This document shows positions 63,301 through 64,000 of a DNA stretch of 64,000 nucleotides, in pieces. Below the pieces are notes generated by a model, which was not told the origin of the DNA, ran no database searches, and saw only the letters and a program-made list of their open reading frames with translations. The stretch is from JAVDCA01 sp035293985 (GTDB lineage Bacteria; Pseudomonadota; Alphaproteobacteria; Rhizobiales; Xanthobacteraceae), in contig DATGLS010000052.1 of NCBI GenBank assembly GCA_035293985.1, positions 124,001 through 188,000 on the forward strand, in the 5' to 3' direction. A program made the position numbers and the translations under genes. Numbering within the stretch: the stretch's first letter is position 1; every line of letters begins with the position of its first letter.

Positions 63301-64000
63301 GCGGCATTCTCCCCAAGCGCCGACGCGACCGCCTCGTGATCGCTGAAAGGCAATGTCTGCTTGCCGATGATCTGGCCGGTTTCATGGCCTTTGCCGGCAA
63401 TCAAAAGCACGTCGTCGGCCGCGAGCTCGGCGATCGCCCGCCGGATCGCCTCGCGGCGGTCGCCGATCTCGGTCGCGCCGGGCGCTGCCGCGAGGATGGC
63501 GGCGCGGATTTTCGCCGGTTCCTCGCTGCGCGGATTGTCGTCGGTGACGATGACACGGTCGGCGTTCTGCGCCGCGATCGCCCCCATGATCGGCCGCTTG
63601 CCGTGATCGCGATCGCCGCCTGCGCCGAACACGACCACCAGCCGGCCCTTCGCGTAGGGGCGCAGCGCCGCGATCGCTTTGGCGAGCGCATCGGGCTTGT
63701 GCGCGTAATCGACGAAGATCGGCGCGCCCTGCCGCCGGCCCACGAGCTCGAGCCGCCCCTTGGCGCCTTCGAGCCGCGCGAGCGCCCCGAAAGTTGCGGC
63801 CGGCTCGGCCCCGCTGACGATCGCCTGGCCGGCTGCGACCAGGGCGTTCTCGACCTGGAAGCTGCCGACCAGCGGCAAGCGCACATTATATGTTTTGCCC
63901 GCATGCGCGAGCCGCAGCGCCTGGGCAAAGCCGTCGACCGCGACATCGAGGAGCCGGATGCCGTCGCCGTTGCGGCCGACCGTCATGGCGGCAAGGCCGC
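63297..64000 (-). CDS. murE: UDP-MurNAc-L-Ala-D-Glu--meso-diaminopimelate ligase MurE, 5' part outside window
   Basis: The last ~234 residues of MurE. LPLVGSFQVENALVAAGQA is the end of the central domain. The C-terminal domain begins with FVDYAHKPDALAKAIAALRP, then VVFGAGGDRDHGKRPIMG. The DDNPRSE motif specifies meso-diaminopimelate and not lysine, so the peptidoglycan is the Gram-negative type. LLIAGKGHETGQII is also typical. The stop overlaps the murF start. The substrate-binding N-domain and P-loop are beyond the window edge. Confidence 0.95.
   Translation of the reverse strand, partial: GLAAMTVGRNGDGIRLLDVAVDGFAQALRLAHAGKTYNVRLPLVGSFQVENALVAAGQAIVSGAEPAATFGALARLEGAKGRLELVGRRQGAPIFVDYAHKPDALAKAIAALRPYAKGRLVVVFGAGGDRDHGKRPIMGAIAAQNADRVIVTDDNPRSEEPAKIRAAILAAAPGATEIGDRREAIRRAIAELAADDVLLIAGKGHETGQIIGKQTLPFSDHEAVASALGENAA

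Overview
The window is a GC-rich chromosomal segment from an alphaproteobacterium, most likely a member of Hyphomicrobiales (Rhizobiales) in or near the Xanthobacteraceae/Bradyrhizobiaceae. The evidence is an alphaproteobacterial division/cell-wall (dcw) cluster ordered murE-murF-mraY-murD ... ftsW-murG-murC-murB-ddl-ftsQ-ftsA-ftsZ-lpxC, a meso-diaminopimelate-type MurE, and many small palindromic intergenic repeats of the kind common in these genomes. I see no tRNA, rRNA, CRISPR array, complete insertion sequence or prophage.

Region 1 (1-26.4 kb) is accessory metabolism, transport and signalling. It holds the 5' part of a DapA-family gene, a sulfatase, a TauD-type dioxygenase divergent from an OxyR regulator, an orphan LivK-type binding protein, a translationally coupled CoA-transferase/acyl-CoA dehydrogenase pair, and an antitoxin with a 3'-truncated PIN toxin. 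An RND efflux pair, a B12-binding radical SAM enzyme and an SsuABC-like ABC transporter follow. Then come a small membrane protein, a ParB-like protein, a GGDEF-EAL protein with both active sites intact, a maleylacetate-reductase-like dehydrogenase, an M24-fold protein with a degraded metal site, two hypothetical proteins and a methyltransferase.

Region 2 (26.4-43.1 kb, all minus strand) is core housekeeping: ligA, recN, bamD, lpxC, ftsZ, ftsA, ftsQ, ddl, murB, murC, murG and ftsW. Many neighbours overlap by 4 bases, and a strong hairpin terminator follows ftsZ. Region 4 (59.2-64.0 kb) is the other half of the same cluster: murD, mraY, murF and the 3' part of murE.

Region 3 (43.1-59.2 kb) is a block of about 16 kb between murD and ftsW, which are usually adjacent. 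Its main minus-strand run looks like a catabolic unit: an enamidase-like amidohydrolase, a complete NMT1-type ABC transporter, three consecutive RidA-family enamine/imine deaminases and a class II aldolase. Enamidase chemistry produces enamine/imine intermediates and RidA proteins hydrolyse them, so I propose uptake and degradation of a partially reduced N-heterocycle or cyclic enamide. This is inferred from gene context. The block also carries a lytic transglycosylase, a SLOG-domain protein flanked by a duplicated gene end, a DpgC-like cofactor-free dioxygenase next to a cytochrome P450 whose reading frame contains a dispersed palindromic repeat, a tartrate/D-malate dehydrogenase, a membrane protein built from three internal repeats, and a frameshifted PIN-toxin remnant at the ftsW boundary.

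Start codons were chosen from Shine-Dalgarno-like sequences, overlaps with neighbours and family N-termini. All homology statements come from recognising motifs by eye, not from database searches.
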